In this document: positions 1 to 11,867 of the stretch, piece by piece | Position numbering within the stretch: position 1 is the stretch's first letter | Layout: the number at the start of each line of letters is the position of its first letter | Assembly (NCBI GenBank): GCA_030760725.1 | Contig: JASWHV010000001.1 | Span: 74,607,683 to 74,671,682 of the forward strand | Length of the DNA: 64,000 nt | Reading direction: 5' to 3' | From: Neostapfia colusana | Taxonomy: Eukaryota; Streptophyta; Magnoliopsida; Poales; Poaceae | Program-made: the position numbers and the translations under genes | The notes under the pieces: model-generated | Seen by the model: the letters and a program-made list of their open reading frames with translations, nothing else | The model's database searches: none | Told to the model about the DNA's origin: nothing

Positions 1-1547
1 AGTCGGAAATCACATGTGCATAACCTCACCATTACACCGGTGGAGGAGGAAGAGCCGAGTTTATACTTGGTTCCTTATGGATCGCTCTACAACCTTTCCC
101 TCATCCCTACCATTAGGGAGGACATCATTGCAGCTCAGAAGATTGACAAGGGCATGGCACATCTCCGGAGACGGATAGACAACAGGGAAATCAAATGTTT
201 TCGGAAGGATGATGAGGGGACGCTGTGGTTCAATGACCGCATAGTCGTACCCCGCAATATGGAGCTGAGAAAGAGGATTCTTGATGAAGCTCACTTGTCT
301 AAATACTTCATTCATCCGGGCAGCAACAAAATGTACCAAGATTTGAAAATGAATTTTGGTGGACATGGATGAAGTGGGAAGTGGCTAAATACGTATCCGA
401 GTGTGATACGTGTAGACGAGTGGAAGCGGATCATATGAGGAAATCAGGGCTGCTGCAACCCCTGAAAATCCCGGCATGGAAGTGGGAAGATGTGAGCATG
501 GATTTCATTGTGGGATTACCCTGACTTCCAACAAGCATGATTCCATTTGGGTGATCTTTGACCAATTAACCAAGTCAGCTCACTTCATTCCTGTGCATAC
601 ACATTACAATGCCGGCAAATATGCGGAGCTGTACATAGCGAGAATTCTATGCTTACATGGGGTACCCAAGACCATAGTATCAGATTGAGGTGCACTGTTT
701 GTATCTCGTTTCTGGGAGCAGTTGCACGCTGCATTGGGTACTAAGCTGATTAGAAGCTCCACCTATCACCCTCAGACAGACGGTCAAACAGTGAGGGTGA
801 ACCAAGTACTATAAGACATGTTGAGAGCGTGTGCCATCCACCACGGTAGAAACTAGGATGATCATCTACCGTTGGTAGAATTCTCGTACAATAACGGCTA
901 TCAAGCGAGTATCAAGATGGCACCCTATGAGGCTCTCTACGGTCGCAAATGCCACACCCCACTGAACTGGTGCGAGTCCCGTGAGAGGGTCACGTTCGGG
1001 GTTGATGTGGTGAACGATGCCGAAGAGCGCGTTCGGATGATTCAAGCCAACTTGAAGGCCGCTCAATCCCGGCAGAAAACCTACGCTGATAAGAGGCGTA
1101 GACCGCTGCACTTTGACGTCGGGGAGCACATGTACCTCCGTGTATCTCCGATGAAAGGCGTGCACCAGTTCGGCGTGAAGGGGAAACTCGCTCCCTGATT
1201 CATTGGACCCTATGCCGTCACCGAGAAGTGTGGACCAGTGGCATATAGACTGGAACTACCGGCATCTCTTTCTGGTGTTTACGATGTTTTCCATGTTTCA
1301 CAACTGCAAAAATGTCTGAAGTATACAGCTGCTGTTCCCACCGAAGACATCGGCGAGCTGCAACCGGATTTGATGTATGATGAATATCCGGTGGCAAATA
1401 TTGATGAGAAGGCCCGGACCACACGTAGCTGAACGCTGTGGTTCTACAAGATACTATGGAGCAACCACACCGCCGAAGAAGCGACGTGGGAGAACGAGGA
1501 ATTTCTTCGCTCAAATTACCCGGAGTTCATGGCGCTCAGCACGGGTG
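1..1547 (+). pseudogene. Element C pol 3' end: RNase H tail, integrase, chromodomain (broken)
   Basis: Integrase inserts the cDNA into the nuclear genome; the chromodomain is thought to guide chromoviruses to heterochromatin. The order is: RNase H tail (1-20), zinc-binding HHCC motif (His codons 292 and 313, Cys codons 402 and 411), first catalytic Asp (501), second Asp (683), GPY/F-like module (about 1185-1260) and chromodomain (about 1390-1540). Damage is extensive. Single-base frame changes occur near 357 and 521. In-frame stops lie at 686 (TGA), 812 (TAA), 854 (TAG), 1196 (TGA) and 1430 (TGA). The third catalytic residue is also lost: the Glu codon of the usual GQTERVN motif reads GTG (Val) at 791-793. 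The frame also slips just before the normal C-terminus relative to copy C' (stop used there corresponds to about 1545). This copy cannot give a working integrase. Confidence 0.88.
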
Positions 1548-1579
1548 AGTTCCTATTACATCGCTGTCTCTTTGTTTGT

Positions 1580-1596
1580 AATCTCGGGATGAGATT
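1580..1596 (+). other. Stem-loop preceding the polypurine tract (element C)
   Basis: AATCTCG-GGA-TGAGATT, a 7-bp stem (last pair G.T) with a 3-nt loop, ending one base before the purine tract. The same structure occurs in B, D, C' and B'. Confidence 0.6.
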
Positions 1597-1597
1597 C

Positions 1598-1614
1598 TTT
1601 TAGGAGGGGAGGGA
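1598..1614 (+). other. Polypurine tract of element C
   Basis: A T-run followed by a G/A-rich run immediately before the LTR TG. This is where plus-strand DNA synthesis is primed in the family. The same position in B, D, C' and B' carries a nearly identical tract. Confidence 0.85.
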
Positions 1615-4433
1615 TGTAAAAGCCCAAGAAAAGGGACTTGCAAGAGTGATCATTTTCATCGCCTCACAACACCACAGCTCATATTGTGGATATCTTGTGA
1701 ACATTTGTGAAGAGCAAGTAACCACCATCAAAAGGGTGATTAGAGGGGAAAGCCCCAACTTCCAAAAAAATGGGATTTCTACACATGAACATGGAAGGTT
1801 GAGCTCACCCCTAGAACGTAAATAGGCTTGGGAAGGCTCAGGCCAAATTTCATGCAAATCCAATACTTTTTGAGGCACTTTTGGAGGCATTTGAAAAAGG
1901 GGCCAATTTGAATGTAAATTCAAATTGCAGCAACTTTCATCACTTGAATTCAAAAGTTGACTTCATATTAAAACTCAGCACATTTTTCTGAGTTAGTCCA
2001 TCAATTTTCATCCTCATTGGAGTTCATCTTGTTGGGGGGCTAAATTTGCATTATTCAAAAACTGAATTTGAATTTAATTTCAATTGTGCAACAAATTTAG
2101 CCAAATCAATTCCAAATTGAGGAAACCAAATTCAAACTGCGACTTGGTGCTTAAGTCTCTCATTCAATTGAGAGTAGATGGGATATTTACAGTAGAATTT
2201 GGAAAAAGGATTAGGGGGGGAGAGATGGGCCCACAGGTCAGTGGGAGAGCTACTCACAACCGAGCGGTGCTCTGTTTTCTCGCTGAAGCGATCGCACGCA
2301 GCACGCCACCGAGGAGATTCCCGGATGCCACCTCCCGAGCAGCCCAGGCCACGGTATGCATCGACGTAGCGGTCACCAGGGATATTTCCCACCTCAGAAA
2401 CCAACTCGCCGCACTGCTCTGGCCATTCCCCAGCTCCTCGACGAAGAAACACCACCGCACGCCCGACAACCCTCGGTTCTCCGGTGTCTGCGCGTCTCCG
2501 AGGTTGGCACGGTGGTCTGAGCTCACCCAGAGCTTCGCCAAAGCCTCCTCGACGTGATCGACGCAACGAACCGGCGCCACACCCACGGTAAACCGACCAC
2601 GAGCTCCCTGTTTCCATTCAGCGCCGTGTAAAGCCGCCGCTACCAAAAACTCATCGTCCGGCCGCTAGGTTTGATCCCGCGCCGAGTTGGACATGCCAAA
2701 AGCTTCGCCTAGGAGTGTACTTTCTGTCCGGCAACCCTGGCCGCATGACATAGAGTGTGCTGGCCGGACTTTCAGTTCTTGTCGAGAGCATGTGATATAG
2801 CCCGTGTTTGGTTAATCAGAAAATTCGGGCTAACCGGTCAAGCAATCGCTCCCCAGCTTCGACAACCAGCTAGAAACGTCCGTGCGAAACCATACGGTCA
2901 AGAACCACGGGAAACCAGCGAGAAACCACCGAGTTCCGTGGGTTTTTCATTCATCGCTGGGTTTAGACCTAGGTCGCACGGTGAAGTCCGGTTTGCCACA
3001 ACTTTGAGCAAGATAAGAGGCTGGGTCGTTGCTCTGTAGGTCGTCGCGGTGATATAGGAGCCAACAGAGGGGACTGTGAGGCATGACAGCGCCATACCGA
3101 CATCGCCGAACTCACCCCGTGGACTGTCGCCGTCGCGCAACCGATTCCGGTGATCACTGGCCGGCGACAAGGGCAGCAACAGGTTCCCCGAGAAATTTCA
3201 GGCGGGGGCGGCCAGTTTGGTCGAGCTCCGGTCACGGGAACAGCCTCCCGGCGAGTACTCCGGCGAGGGGGGCGGCGGGGAGCCACGGGAGCATGAGGTA
3301 GACGAAGCCCCGCGGCCCCATGTGTCGGTCTCTGCTGAAACCGCCCCGGATCGGCTGTGGCTCCGGGATCCCGTGCGACTGCAGGGAAGACTCTGCGGAC
3401 CCCCATGTGGGTTGGCTGCGGTGCTGACACGTAGCCCAGGGACCCCACCAGCCGGTTTAAACTTTATTTGAATTTTCAGATTTGGTTCAAACTTCAAATG
3501 CGTATAACTTCTGCTACGAAGCTCCAAACTCAGCTTTTTGAGCACTTCCCAGCAACACAAATTTCAGCTCATGAAACTTAATAGTTTTCCAGAATTAATT
3601 CCCTAATGTTTAAACTGTTAGGATTTTTATCTGGAGGATTACTTTATGAAAATTCTGAAATTTTGGTGAGAGATTCATTGGAAAATCCTTGAGTCACAGT
3701 AAAATTTTCAGACCCATCCAAGTTCAATTAGTCCCCCTAATGGTGTGATTAAGTGAACTGCCCTGAGAAAATAGAAAAATGTACAGAAACATTTTTCAGA
3801 TTTTCTCAAATCTTGTTTAGGGCATAACTTCATCTAGAATTCTTCGAATGACATGAAACCAATTCCATTAGAACCATATCAAATTCTAGTTTCCAGAAAG
3901 TACTGGTTGGAGCCATGAAAACCCCTAGAATTCCTTAGAGGCTCTAGTATTGACCAAATAGGCTTTTATTTGTACAAAGCTCAAATCAACTTTGTTTCAA
4001 ATAAAACTGGTTCAAGACTCTGGGTAGGACCCTACCAAGCCACCATAAAAATTTCAAAACCATAGGGGAGGGCTAGCTAGAGTTATGGTAATTACTTATT
4101 CAGCTCTAGACATTGCATTTAAATTGACATACAGTATATCGCTTATGTGTAGTCGCTGAAGGCGAGGAAATTCCGGAAGTGCTCGACTTCCTTCTTCCGG
4201 ACGAAGCCCTAACCACTGACCAGCAGCAACAAGGCAAGCCCCAGTTTACATTAAACCATTTTACAAAGTTTTGCTTTGTTATATACGTGGTATGAGGTTT
4301 ATGGATGTGCATTAGGTGTAGGGTGAATGAAACCCAAGTGCATAACCAAATTTTTCCTATAAGAGTGAGGGTAGTGTCTAAGGCCTCGAGTAGACAGACT
4401 ATGCTTAATGATTCCTAGAACTTCGGTACAAGT

Positions 4434-4454
4434 CGTGTAGTTGGAATCTACTCG
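4434..4454 (+). other. Internal LTR stem-loop, element C (CGAGTAG type)
   Basis: CGTGTAG-TTGGAAT-CTACTCG. The stem has one mismatch compared with the perfect form in D and B. It lies 1.16 kb before the LTR end. Confidence 0.55.
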
Positions 4455-5548
4455 CAGGCTTGGGACACACGGGATTGGTTCGAGTGATGTGAGATCACTT
4501 TAGTAAAGAAAATGAGACTAGGCAGGGGCTAGGGCGCAGCAAGAGGAAGTCTTGTGTGCGCAGCCCTGTCCGTGTCGATTGAGGACCGATCCGTGTGCAG
4601 CCCTGCTGAATAAGTATTGAACGTACCGAAAGCATATCGGATATATGGGCCCCGATAAACCGATGTAACCTAAACCTCCGGGCGTCGAGGCATAGCACAC
4701 CGATTTATAGGTGTAGGTTGAGGGCAGCAAGGTGGAAATCTGCTAACGGTCATAGAGAGATGCTCCGTGTAGGGAACCTCCTGTCCGTTTCAGTGCGACC
4801 GGTTCGACGTTTGGGCTGTTGGGTGAAAGGTTGTCCCGTACGACATCGAGTGAGCGTGCTGTGCAGCTCCACGGGTGGGTGTACTTGACGTGCTATTCGG
4901 GTATCCCTGCAGGTGTATATCGAGTCGATTTGCCGTCCCGCACGGTGACGAGTACCGCTTGTTCAGTGCGTCGTAACGTAGATAAACTATGGAATGTCAT
5001 GATTCAATCCTGCTGATATGTATAATTGTATTGCTACATGTGTGCCACCAAATATTGCTCACTAAATTTCCTATTCATGAACTGTTAACTTGTGGCTAAA
5101 AGATGAAATATGGATGAACTTGTAGGCATGTTCATTTGCTGCTACTTACCACCCCATATTGTACACTACATGTAGAGTTTCATGCCTAGGTGAGTCGGTT
5201 AAGTCTTGTTGAGCCATCGTGCTCACGGTTGCGGCTATAAGTGTTTTTCAGGTGAGGAGCATCCCTCGGACTCGGGTTACGAGTCCACCGGCGAGGGCTA
5301 CCCTCCGTCGGGGACCACGGCTGAGTGGGAGCCGTACACGCCGCGCTGAGCTGGAGGAGTGCAGCTAGTGTGGGTTGCCCTAGGGCTGGCAACCGACTTT
5401 TGCTAGGTAGATGGGCGTGAGTTGTACAAACTTAGCTTCCGCTGTTGTAATATAAACACTAGTTTGTAACTGAAGTCTTGTACTAGTTTGTACATGTTCA
5501 GTTGGTTTTCTGTGTAATACAATATCGTTCTTATGATGTGTGCTGTCG

Positions 5549-5569
5549 GGTGTCGCATCGTGCGGCACC
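5549..5569 (+). other. LTR 3'-end stem-loop, element C
   Basis: GGTGTCG-CATCGTG-CGGCACC: 7-bp stem with one U.G pair and a 7-nt loop, 41 bases before the LTR end. It corresponds to the D, B and G hairpins. Confidence 0.6.
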
Positions 5570-5610
5570 ACCCTCTGCGATCCTGGATGAGCGGATTTCG
5601 GTCCGCCACA

Positions 5611-6978
5611 AAATCCCCAACCTTTCCTTCATGAATCCGTTTCTTAACATTTAGCAATAAGCGGTCTTGTTGTTGGGCCTCCAAGACGTGTTTTGGTATA
5701 TCTGATGATAAGATTAATTGAGTCTCTACTTCTGCAACTCCAGCATAGCAATATGAAATATTCCATCCGCTCAAAATCAGATATTGAAGTATTTATAGTT
5801 GGGGAGGAAGCTCTACGGCTTAAGGCATCCACCACCACATTTGCTTTGCCGGGTGTGTATTGGATATTTAAGTCATAATCCTTGATCAGCTCCAACCATC
5901 TTCTTTGCCTCAAGTTTAGGTCCTTCTTAGTGAATGTGTACTTCAAGCTCTTATGGTCGGTAAAAATATCACATGACTCCGTATAGATAATGTCTCCAAA
6001 TCTTCAGTGCAAAGACTACAGCAGCAAGCTCTAGATCATGGGTGGGGTAATTCTGCTCATACGTCTTTTGTTGCCTTGATCATAGGCAATGACTTTTCCT
6101 TCCTCCATAAGAACACAACCAAGTCCTATGCGAGAGGCATCAGAATAGATGGTGAAATGCCTACCAGGCTCGGGAAGAGCAAGAATGGGAGCACTAACCA
6201 GCTTCTCTTTGAGCAACTGGAAGCAACACTCACACTCCTGAGTCCACATGAACTTGACATTCTTCTTTGTAAGTTGTGTCATAGGCTTAGCAATGCTAGA
6301 GAAATCCTTTATAAAGCGTCGGTAATAGCCAGCCATACCCAAGAAACTCCTAGCTTCCTTGACATTGGTTGGCCTTTCCCATTCCACTATTATAGAAACC
6401 TTGCTCGGATCAACAAAGATCCCATGTTGGTTGATTACATGACCTAGAAAGCCAACTTCAGAGAGCCAGCACTCACGCTTCTTCAATTTAGCATAGAACA
6501 TATGCCTTCTTAGAGTCTCAAGAACTCTTCTCAAATGCTCCTCATGTTCGGATTCAGTCTTGGAGAAGACTAGTATATTATCAAGAAAGGCTACTACAAA
6601 CTGTTCCAATCCTTGAAGCATATTATTCATCGTCTCCATAAAGTATGCAGGTGCATTAGTGAGCCCAAAGGACATAACTCTGAACTCGTAATGGCCATAC
6701 ATGGTAGAAAAAACTGTTTTCTCTATGACCTCCTCTCTAACAGGAATTTGGTTGTAACCAGATTGAAGATCAATCTTGGAAAAGACCGTTGCTCCTATCA
6801 ATCGATCGAACAACACATTAATACGAGGCAATGGATACTTGTTCTTGATGTTCACAGCATTTAAGCCACGATAATCCACACTCATATGCCAACTTCCATT
6901 TTTCTTAGTGAACAACACCGGAGCTCGCCATGGTGAAACGCTACGGCGAATCAATTTCTTAGCCAAAAGATCATCCAA
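5611..6978 (-). pseudogene. Element F reverse transcriptase, RNase H and integrase start (broken)
   Basis: Reverse transcriptase copies the element RNA and RNase H degrades the template. The RT core is uninterrupted from 6978 to about 6075. It includes the VDYRGLNAV and FSKIDLQSGY motifs, but the catalytic motif reads FLDNIL, so the second Asp of the usual DD pair is Asn (codon AAT at 6577-6579, consistent with a G-to-A change). A single-base frame change near 6070 separates RT from RNase H, which continues in another frame through TPGKANVVVDALSRR (about 5850-5800). The reading then enters the N-terminal part of the integrase region and stops being F at 5611, where the LTR of element C begins. 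The frame begins after an in-frame TAA at 6979-6981. Confidence 0.85.
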
Positions 6979-7874
6979 TTACTTCCTCAACTCCTCTTGA
7001 AGTGGACAAGATAACCGGTATGGGTCAATGGATACAGGACGGGTGCCAGGTATAATATCAATGCGGAACTCCACTTCTCGCTTTGGTGGCATTCCTGGCA
7101 GCTTGTCAGGGAACACTTCAGGGTAGTCTTGCACTACCGGAATATCCGCAACCACCAATGACTTTGTTGCCTTCTCAAGAAGGCTCCATATAAATTCTGT
7201 CTTCACATGTTGACAACCAGGAAAGAGACTTGCCATCATGGATAAAGAATGAGGAGGTGCATTAGCTTGAAAAGTGATGATCTGTCCAGTTGGTGCCTCT
7301 AGTGTAACAGTCTTCCAAAAACAAGATATAATGGCTCGATAATGGTGTAGCCAATCCATACCAAGAATAACATCAAAAATCGGTAAGGGAATCACCATTA
7401 GATTAGCTATGAATTCGTCCCCACTACAGAAACAGTGCAACCCGGACACACCACGGAACTAGAAATCAAGCCCCCAGGAGAACTAACACGTACCGTCTGA
7501 GATATATCTTGACTAGAAATATTTGCCCTTCTTGCAAAATCAAGTGAAATGAATGAAAACGTGGCGCCCGAATCAAATAAAGTATAAGCACATGTGAGTC
7601 AATAGCGACAGTACCTGAAACCACATCAGGGCGACTAAGAGGAGAAGGTGCAGGCATGGTGTAGAATCCAACACCGGTAGAAGTAGGTCCTCCCGCAAGG
7701 TGTTGAGCAGACTGAGTTGGAGGAGCAGAAGGAGCAGGGGGAGCAGGTAGCTGTAATGGAACATGCGGGACAGGAAGCTGAGGCATGGGCCAGTAGTAAC
7801 CTTGTGGGGGGGAAGTATTGTTGAGAAAACTGGTAGTTCCACGAGGAGCATTAACTGTAGAAGTTGAACCCCTA
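6979..7874 (-). pseudogene. Element F protease and RT N-terminal linker (broken)
   Basis: The aspartic protease matures the polyprotein. The active-site block LFDSGATFSF is encoded at about 7590-7560, in a frame different from the downstream open stretch 7449-6979. That stretch contains the flap-side motif DVILGMDWL and the conserved linker DYPEVFPDKLPGMPP that joins protease to RT. It ends in a nonsense codon (TAA, 6979-6981) where relatives have Gln, immediately before RT. Upstream, 7600-7874 encodes a Pro/Ala/Ser-rich linker between gag and protease. The solo LTR at 7880 separates this part from gag. Confidence 0.78.
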
Positions 7875-7879
7875 CAACT
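7875..7879. repeat. Target-site duplication CAACT, left copy
   Basis: CAACT directly before the terminal TG of the solo LTR and repeated at 11863-11867. Gypsy elements make 5-bp duplications. Confidence 0.9.
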
Positions 7880-7922
7880 TGACACGGCCCCACGGCCTCG
7901 TCGAGTCAGGATCACGCTAAGG

Positions 7923-7943
7923 GGTGCTGCATTGCACAGCACC
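7923..7943 (-). other. LTR 3'-end stem-loop, solo LTR
   Basis: On the transcript strand GGTGCTG-TGCAATG-CAGCACC: perfect 7-bp stem, 7-nt loop. Confidence 0.6.
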
Positions 7944-9083
7944 GGATAACGCACATCAAAGATACAAAGCGGAAGCAAAGTTTTATTACATAAACCCGTT
8001 TATGAACAATTTTATAACAAAATAAGTTCAGTCTACACTCACGGGCGTAGACTACGCATCGAGTTCACGTTCAGCCCGTGAATGGGTTCCCGCTAGCACA
8101 CACGCACACTAACACGGCGGCGTGCACGACTCCTACTCGACGGGGTTTCCCTCTTGGGGCTCCGTCTCCTCCTCGGGAGTCCCTTCCTCACAACACCCTG
8201 CAAAAGCTTCAAACACAAGCAGTGAGCACGATGGATCAGCATGTCTGACCCGTCTCTCCTATACATGAAACTTCTACATGAGGGATTCAGGATACATGAG
8301 GTAAATAAGTTGCAAAGGACTCACCTAATTATTTGAACCTTACTTTCAAGTTTTAGCTGCAAGTTGTGGAGAACCTCACGCTAAGGCACATGAGAGAGCC
8401 GCAATAAAAAAAGAAACACATTTCTCTCATGTACTTTGCCCAAGGTTGAAAAGAACTTTAATTAGCTCTAAACTACAGCAAGTCATTAACCATCAAGGTA
8501 TAGCCTTCAATCAGCAAACATTTAACATGACTCTAGCCTGTTCTTTCTACGTCACGGTACAGTGAACAAGTGGTACTCACTGACCGTGAGGGACAGCGAT
8601 TATAATCGATTTACACCTGCAGGGTTACCCGAATAACCCGTCACGTACGCCCGTACTCGATGTACTCGATGTCGCCTACAGCAACCATCACGGACGTCGT
8701 ATGCAACCACCTTTTATCCGTCAGCCAAATGTTGAACCGGTCCTATCGTCCCGAGCAAGAGGTCTCTACGAGCGCATCCACAGTGCGGCCAGCCGATTTA
8801 CACCTCAAGCTCTCAACCTACCCTCTGGACGACAAGCAATGCCTCAACACCCAGCTACCCGAATTACATCGGTTTCCCAGTTCCCATATATCCGGTAGGT
8901 CTTCGGTACTGTTCTAGCTCGTTCAACAGGCCCGCACACAGCTCGGTCCTCAATCGACACAAGTGGAGCTATGGCACCCAGGCCCCAACGTCCTGCTGCC
9001 CTTACTCTCCGCTCGGTCTCATTTTTCTTGCCATGTGTTTCATTTGCTACCTTTACTCGAGTAGTGTGCCTCTAGCCTTCTCG

Positions 9084-9103
9084 CGAGCAGTTCCAACTAC
9101 TCG
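9084..9103 (-). other. Internal LTR stem-loop, solo LTR
   Basis: Plus strand CGAGCAG-TTCCAA-CTACTCG. One stem position is altered relative to the perfect CGAGTAG/CTACTCG form. Confidence 0.5.
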
Positions 9104-11862
9104 ACTTGTACCGAATCCTACACTATCTTAGCATTGCAGTAGCTAATCGAGGTTTACAAACCTAAGCCCAACCCAGGGTTTTCTTGGCTATGCATTTGGG
9201 TTTTCAAACAAGACTCTAATGCAAAATTTAAGTGGGTGCTCAAAGTAAGTTCTCAAAACAGTAAACCCGGAGCTTGCCTTGCTGCTCTTGGTCGTAGGCT
9301 AGCTGATCCTCTGGAGTGATGAAGTCTAAGACTTCGGGCTCCTCCTCAACCTTAGCGACTACATGAGATAATACATATATGTATTAATTTAAATGTATTT
9401 GAATTGAAGTTGAATTTGTAAAGACTATAAGTCTTGCTAGACAGGCCCAATGACTCTGAAATTTTTACTGTGGTTTGGATACAACCTAATCAGATACCTG
9501 GCCAAGTTTCATTTGCAGAAAAGCTCATTTGAGCTCTCCACAAAAACTTATGTACTTGGCCTTAATTGGAGCTCCTAGGGTGTTCTAGGGATTTTCGTGG
9601 AGCAAGCCATGACTTTATAGAAAGTAGATTTTCAGAGGGTTCTAATGGAGTTGGTTTCACTTAATTTGAAGGTTCCTAGCTAAATATATGATCTAAACAA
9701 TTTCAGGGAAAATCTGAAAATGTTTCTGGACATTTTCCATTTTCTCTGGAACAGTTTTATTAATCACACCATTAGGTGGATACGATGAGCTCAAATGGAC
9801 CTGAAATTTTTATGGTAGCTCAGGGATATTTTGGTGAACATCCTGGCCAAATTTCAGAATTTTCCTCAAAAGGGTTCTCCAGCTAAAATTACAAACATTT
9901 TAAAATTTGAAGGATTAATTCTGGAGAAAGAATGATTTTCATAAAGTGAAACTTGGTTTGTTGGAAAGTAATCAGAGAGCTGAATCCAAAAAAATTTGGT
10001 TCACTCGGTTTAGAGTTTTTTAGCAAAAGTTATGCTCTTCTAAAGTTTGGGGAAAATCTGGAATTTGAATTAATCGTGGAAAATTCAAAACACTTACGGT
10101 GGGTCCAGGGGACATGTGTCTAGTGTCGGGACAGCGCCACACGGGGCCACAGATTTAATTCCGTGCTGTCACAGCTGATCTAAGTCCACAGACGATCCGG
10201 CCTCCCCCTCTAGAGCCTCTGACATGCGGGCCCGGCAACTCCTTCTACCTCTCGCCCCCGCGCGATAGCGCCGCCGGAACTAGCTGGAGCTCACCGGTTT
10301 CTGACTTCCCGGCCCTTTCTCGAGCTGCCACTCGCCGTAGGCCTAATAAACATGCGAGGAACATGCTGGTGTGGTCTACCCGAGCCGGCAGAGCCTCCAA
10401 CGTAGCTCGCGACGTGCGGCAGCACTCATCCGACTCCGGTGACGTCGCCTTGCGGTGTTAGCACGCCAAAAGCTCTCTGAAAGGACCCTACAGCACTAGT
10501 GAGGGCTGGAGAAGCTCGGCATGGTGGCAAAAGAGACCGGGAATAGCTCTAACTATACTCCCACCGTGCGCCCAAAGCTGCCCGATATTGCCGCCGCCGG
10601 AAAAACTCAAACTACACCGGCTACACGTAGTTCCATGCTAGGTTCGCAAAGCAAACTGGTGCACCCTCAAGTCTAGCTCTCGTGTGTGAAGTTTTGTGGC
10701 CTCTAAACAAGAATCAATCGGGAATTTCCTGAATTCATACCCGAAGGTCGGTTTGCACCGATTGGAAGAGAATCTCAAAATTCGCCGTTGATGATCCGCG
10801 GTCGGACCTGAGCTTTAGAGGTGAGCTGCGTGGATGTAGTGCGCATCCAGATGAGGCTTTGCTTGGCCGTGACAAGCCCTGGGTGAGGCTGTCCATGAGA
10901 GCACCTCCTCTCGGTTTTGTGTCGGCCGCCGCAGGAGAGATTGTTTCTCGGTGTAGGGAGCACGAGCTCACTCGGTGATGGTTTGAGTAGGTTGTGGGGA
11001 GTCCTCTTGTACTGTTTTGCTGCTCAGCCGAAGCTCACACGCAAGTTTGGCGGGTGGCCGAGGGATCGGAAGAGTACCGGCGGCTACGATCGGTTTCTTG
11101 CGTGAGGGAGCAACATCGGTTGAACAAGGCTCAGGCCGAGCAGGAGCTGGCACCGGCGATCAGCTCGGTGGTGGCCCGCAGCTCTGGACCGAGAAACCGA
11201 GTGCCCTGTTCTTCAGTCGGTTAAACAGCTAGTGAGACTGACAGGTGGGACCCACCTCTATTTTATCCTCTGAAATTAACTTTGTTTCACTGCTCTAAAC
11301 AGTAGTCCCAATACTACCCTCTGAAATTTGAATTATCTACCAAATGCCCATTTAAACTTGATAGAATTCAAATTGTGAAGTGTTTGAATATATTTTCAGC
11401 ACATATGCAGTTTGAAATTCAAATTGAATTTGAATTTGCTAAATTTAGCTCATGTCAAGATCAACTCCAAATGGAGTGAAAATTGGTGTGTGAGATCACA
11501 AAAATGTGCTGAGTATGAATATGCCTCCCACTTTTGAATTCATGGGATAAAAGTAGTTTGAATTTGAATTTGAGTTCAAAGTAGCCTCTTTCTAGTTATA
11601 CCCAAAAATACCTCAAAAAGGTTTTGGATTTGGGTGAATTTTGGCATGAGCATTCCTAGCAAGGTGTAGGAGTTTTTCATATGCTCAGCCCCTATAATAT
11701 GCATGTGGGAAATGCCCTTTTGAATTTTGTGAGTTTATCCTCTAATGACCATGTTGATGGTGTTTACTTGCTCTTCAAAGGTGTTCATAAGTTTTCCTCA
11801 AACAAGGTGTGTGTGGGGGGTGATGAACACTTCGGATGTGTGCAAAAACTTAGTCCCTTACA

Positions 11863-11867
11863 CAACT
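11863..11867. repeat. Target-site duplication CAACT, right copy
   Basis: Exact repeat of 7875-7879, directly after the LTR end TACA. Confidence 0.9.

Larger units (their letters stand above)
1..5610 (+). mobile_element. Ty3/gypsy chromovirus element C, 3' portion (pol end, polypurine tract, 3' LTR)
   Basis: The right part of a Tekay/Del-like gypsy retrotransposon; its 5' LTR, gag, protease and RT lie left of the window. What is seen is a broken pol 3' end, a purine tract and an LTR starting TGTAAAAGCCC and ending GCCACA. The end at 5610 is fixed by the inverted copy C', whose LTR begins at 32444 with the reverse complement of the same terminus. To the right, sequence of element F resumes in the middle of its integrase region, so C is inserted in F. 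The other target-site copy is outside the window. Confidence 0.88.
1615..5610 (+). repeat. 3' LTR of element C (3996 bp)
   Basis: Long terminal repeat starting TGTAAAAGCCC and ending GATTTCGGTCCGCCACA. The size matches the C' LTR, which is 3989 bp after removing the D insertion. About 2220-3450 is a GC-rich island with many CpG and CCGGCG motifs. It is flanked by AT-rich DNA containing CATAACTT-type repeats at 3505 and 3824. The last 1.2 kb carries two stem-loops (4434 and 5549). Open frames inside the GC-rich part (for example 2132-2617 on the minus strand) match nothing I recognise and are not treated as genes. No host gene is visible in it. Confidence 0.88.
7880..11862 (-). mobile_element. 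Solo LTR of family B (3983 bp), inverted
   Basis: A complete LTR without internal sequence. On the plus strand it starts TGACACGGCCC and ends GTCCCTTACA; read on the minus strand it starts TGTAAGGGAC. It matches the LTRs of B (20732-24639) and B' (58566-62480) in length, in the GC-rich island (about 10100-11230), in both stem-loops (7923 and 9084) and in the terminal block. Both flanks are element F sequence and CAACT is repeated exactly on either side. It is therefore the product of recombination between the two LTRs of a former full-length element, not a truncated copy. Confidence 0.93.

Noticed and set aside
2132..2617. Long ORFs on both strands in the GC-rich part of the C LTR (also 2084-2557, 2969-3448)
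   Set aside because: They lie inside an LTR, are Arg/Pro/Ser-rich as expected from GC-rich DNA, show no domain I recognise and are not conserved in frame in the C' LTR.
7466..7978. A 170-codon ORF that looks like one protein
   Set aside because: It crosses the boundary between F and the solo LTR at 7880, and its N-terminal third is reverse-strand LTR sequence.
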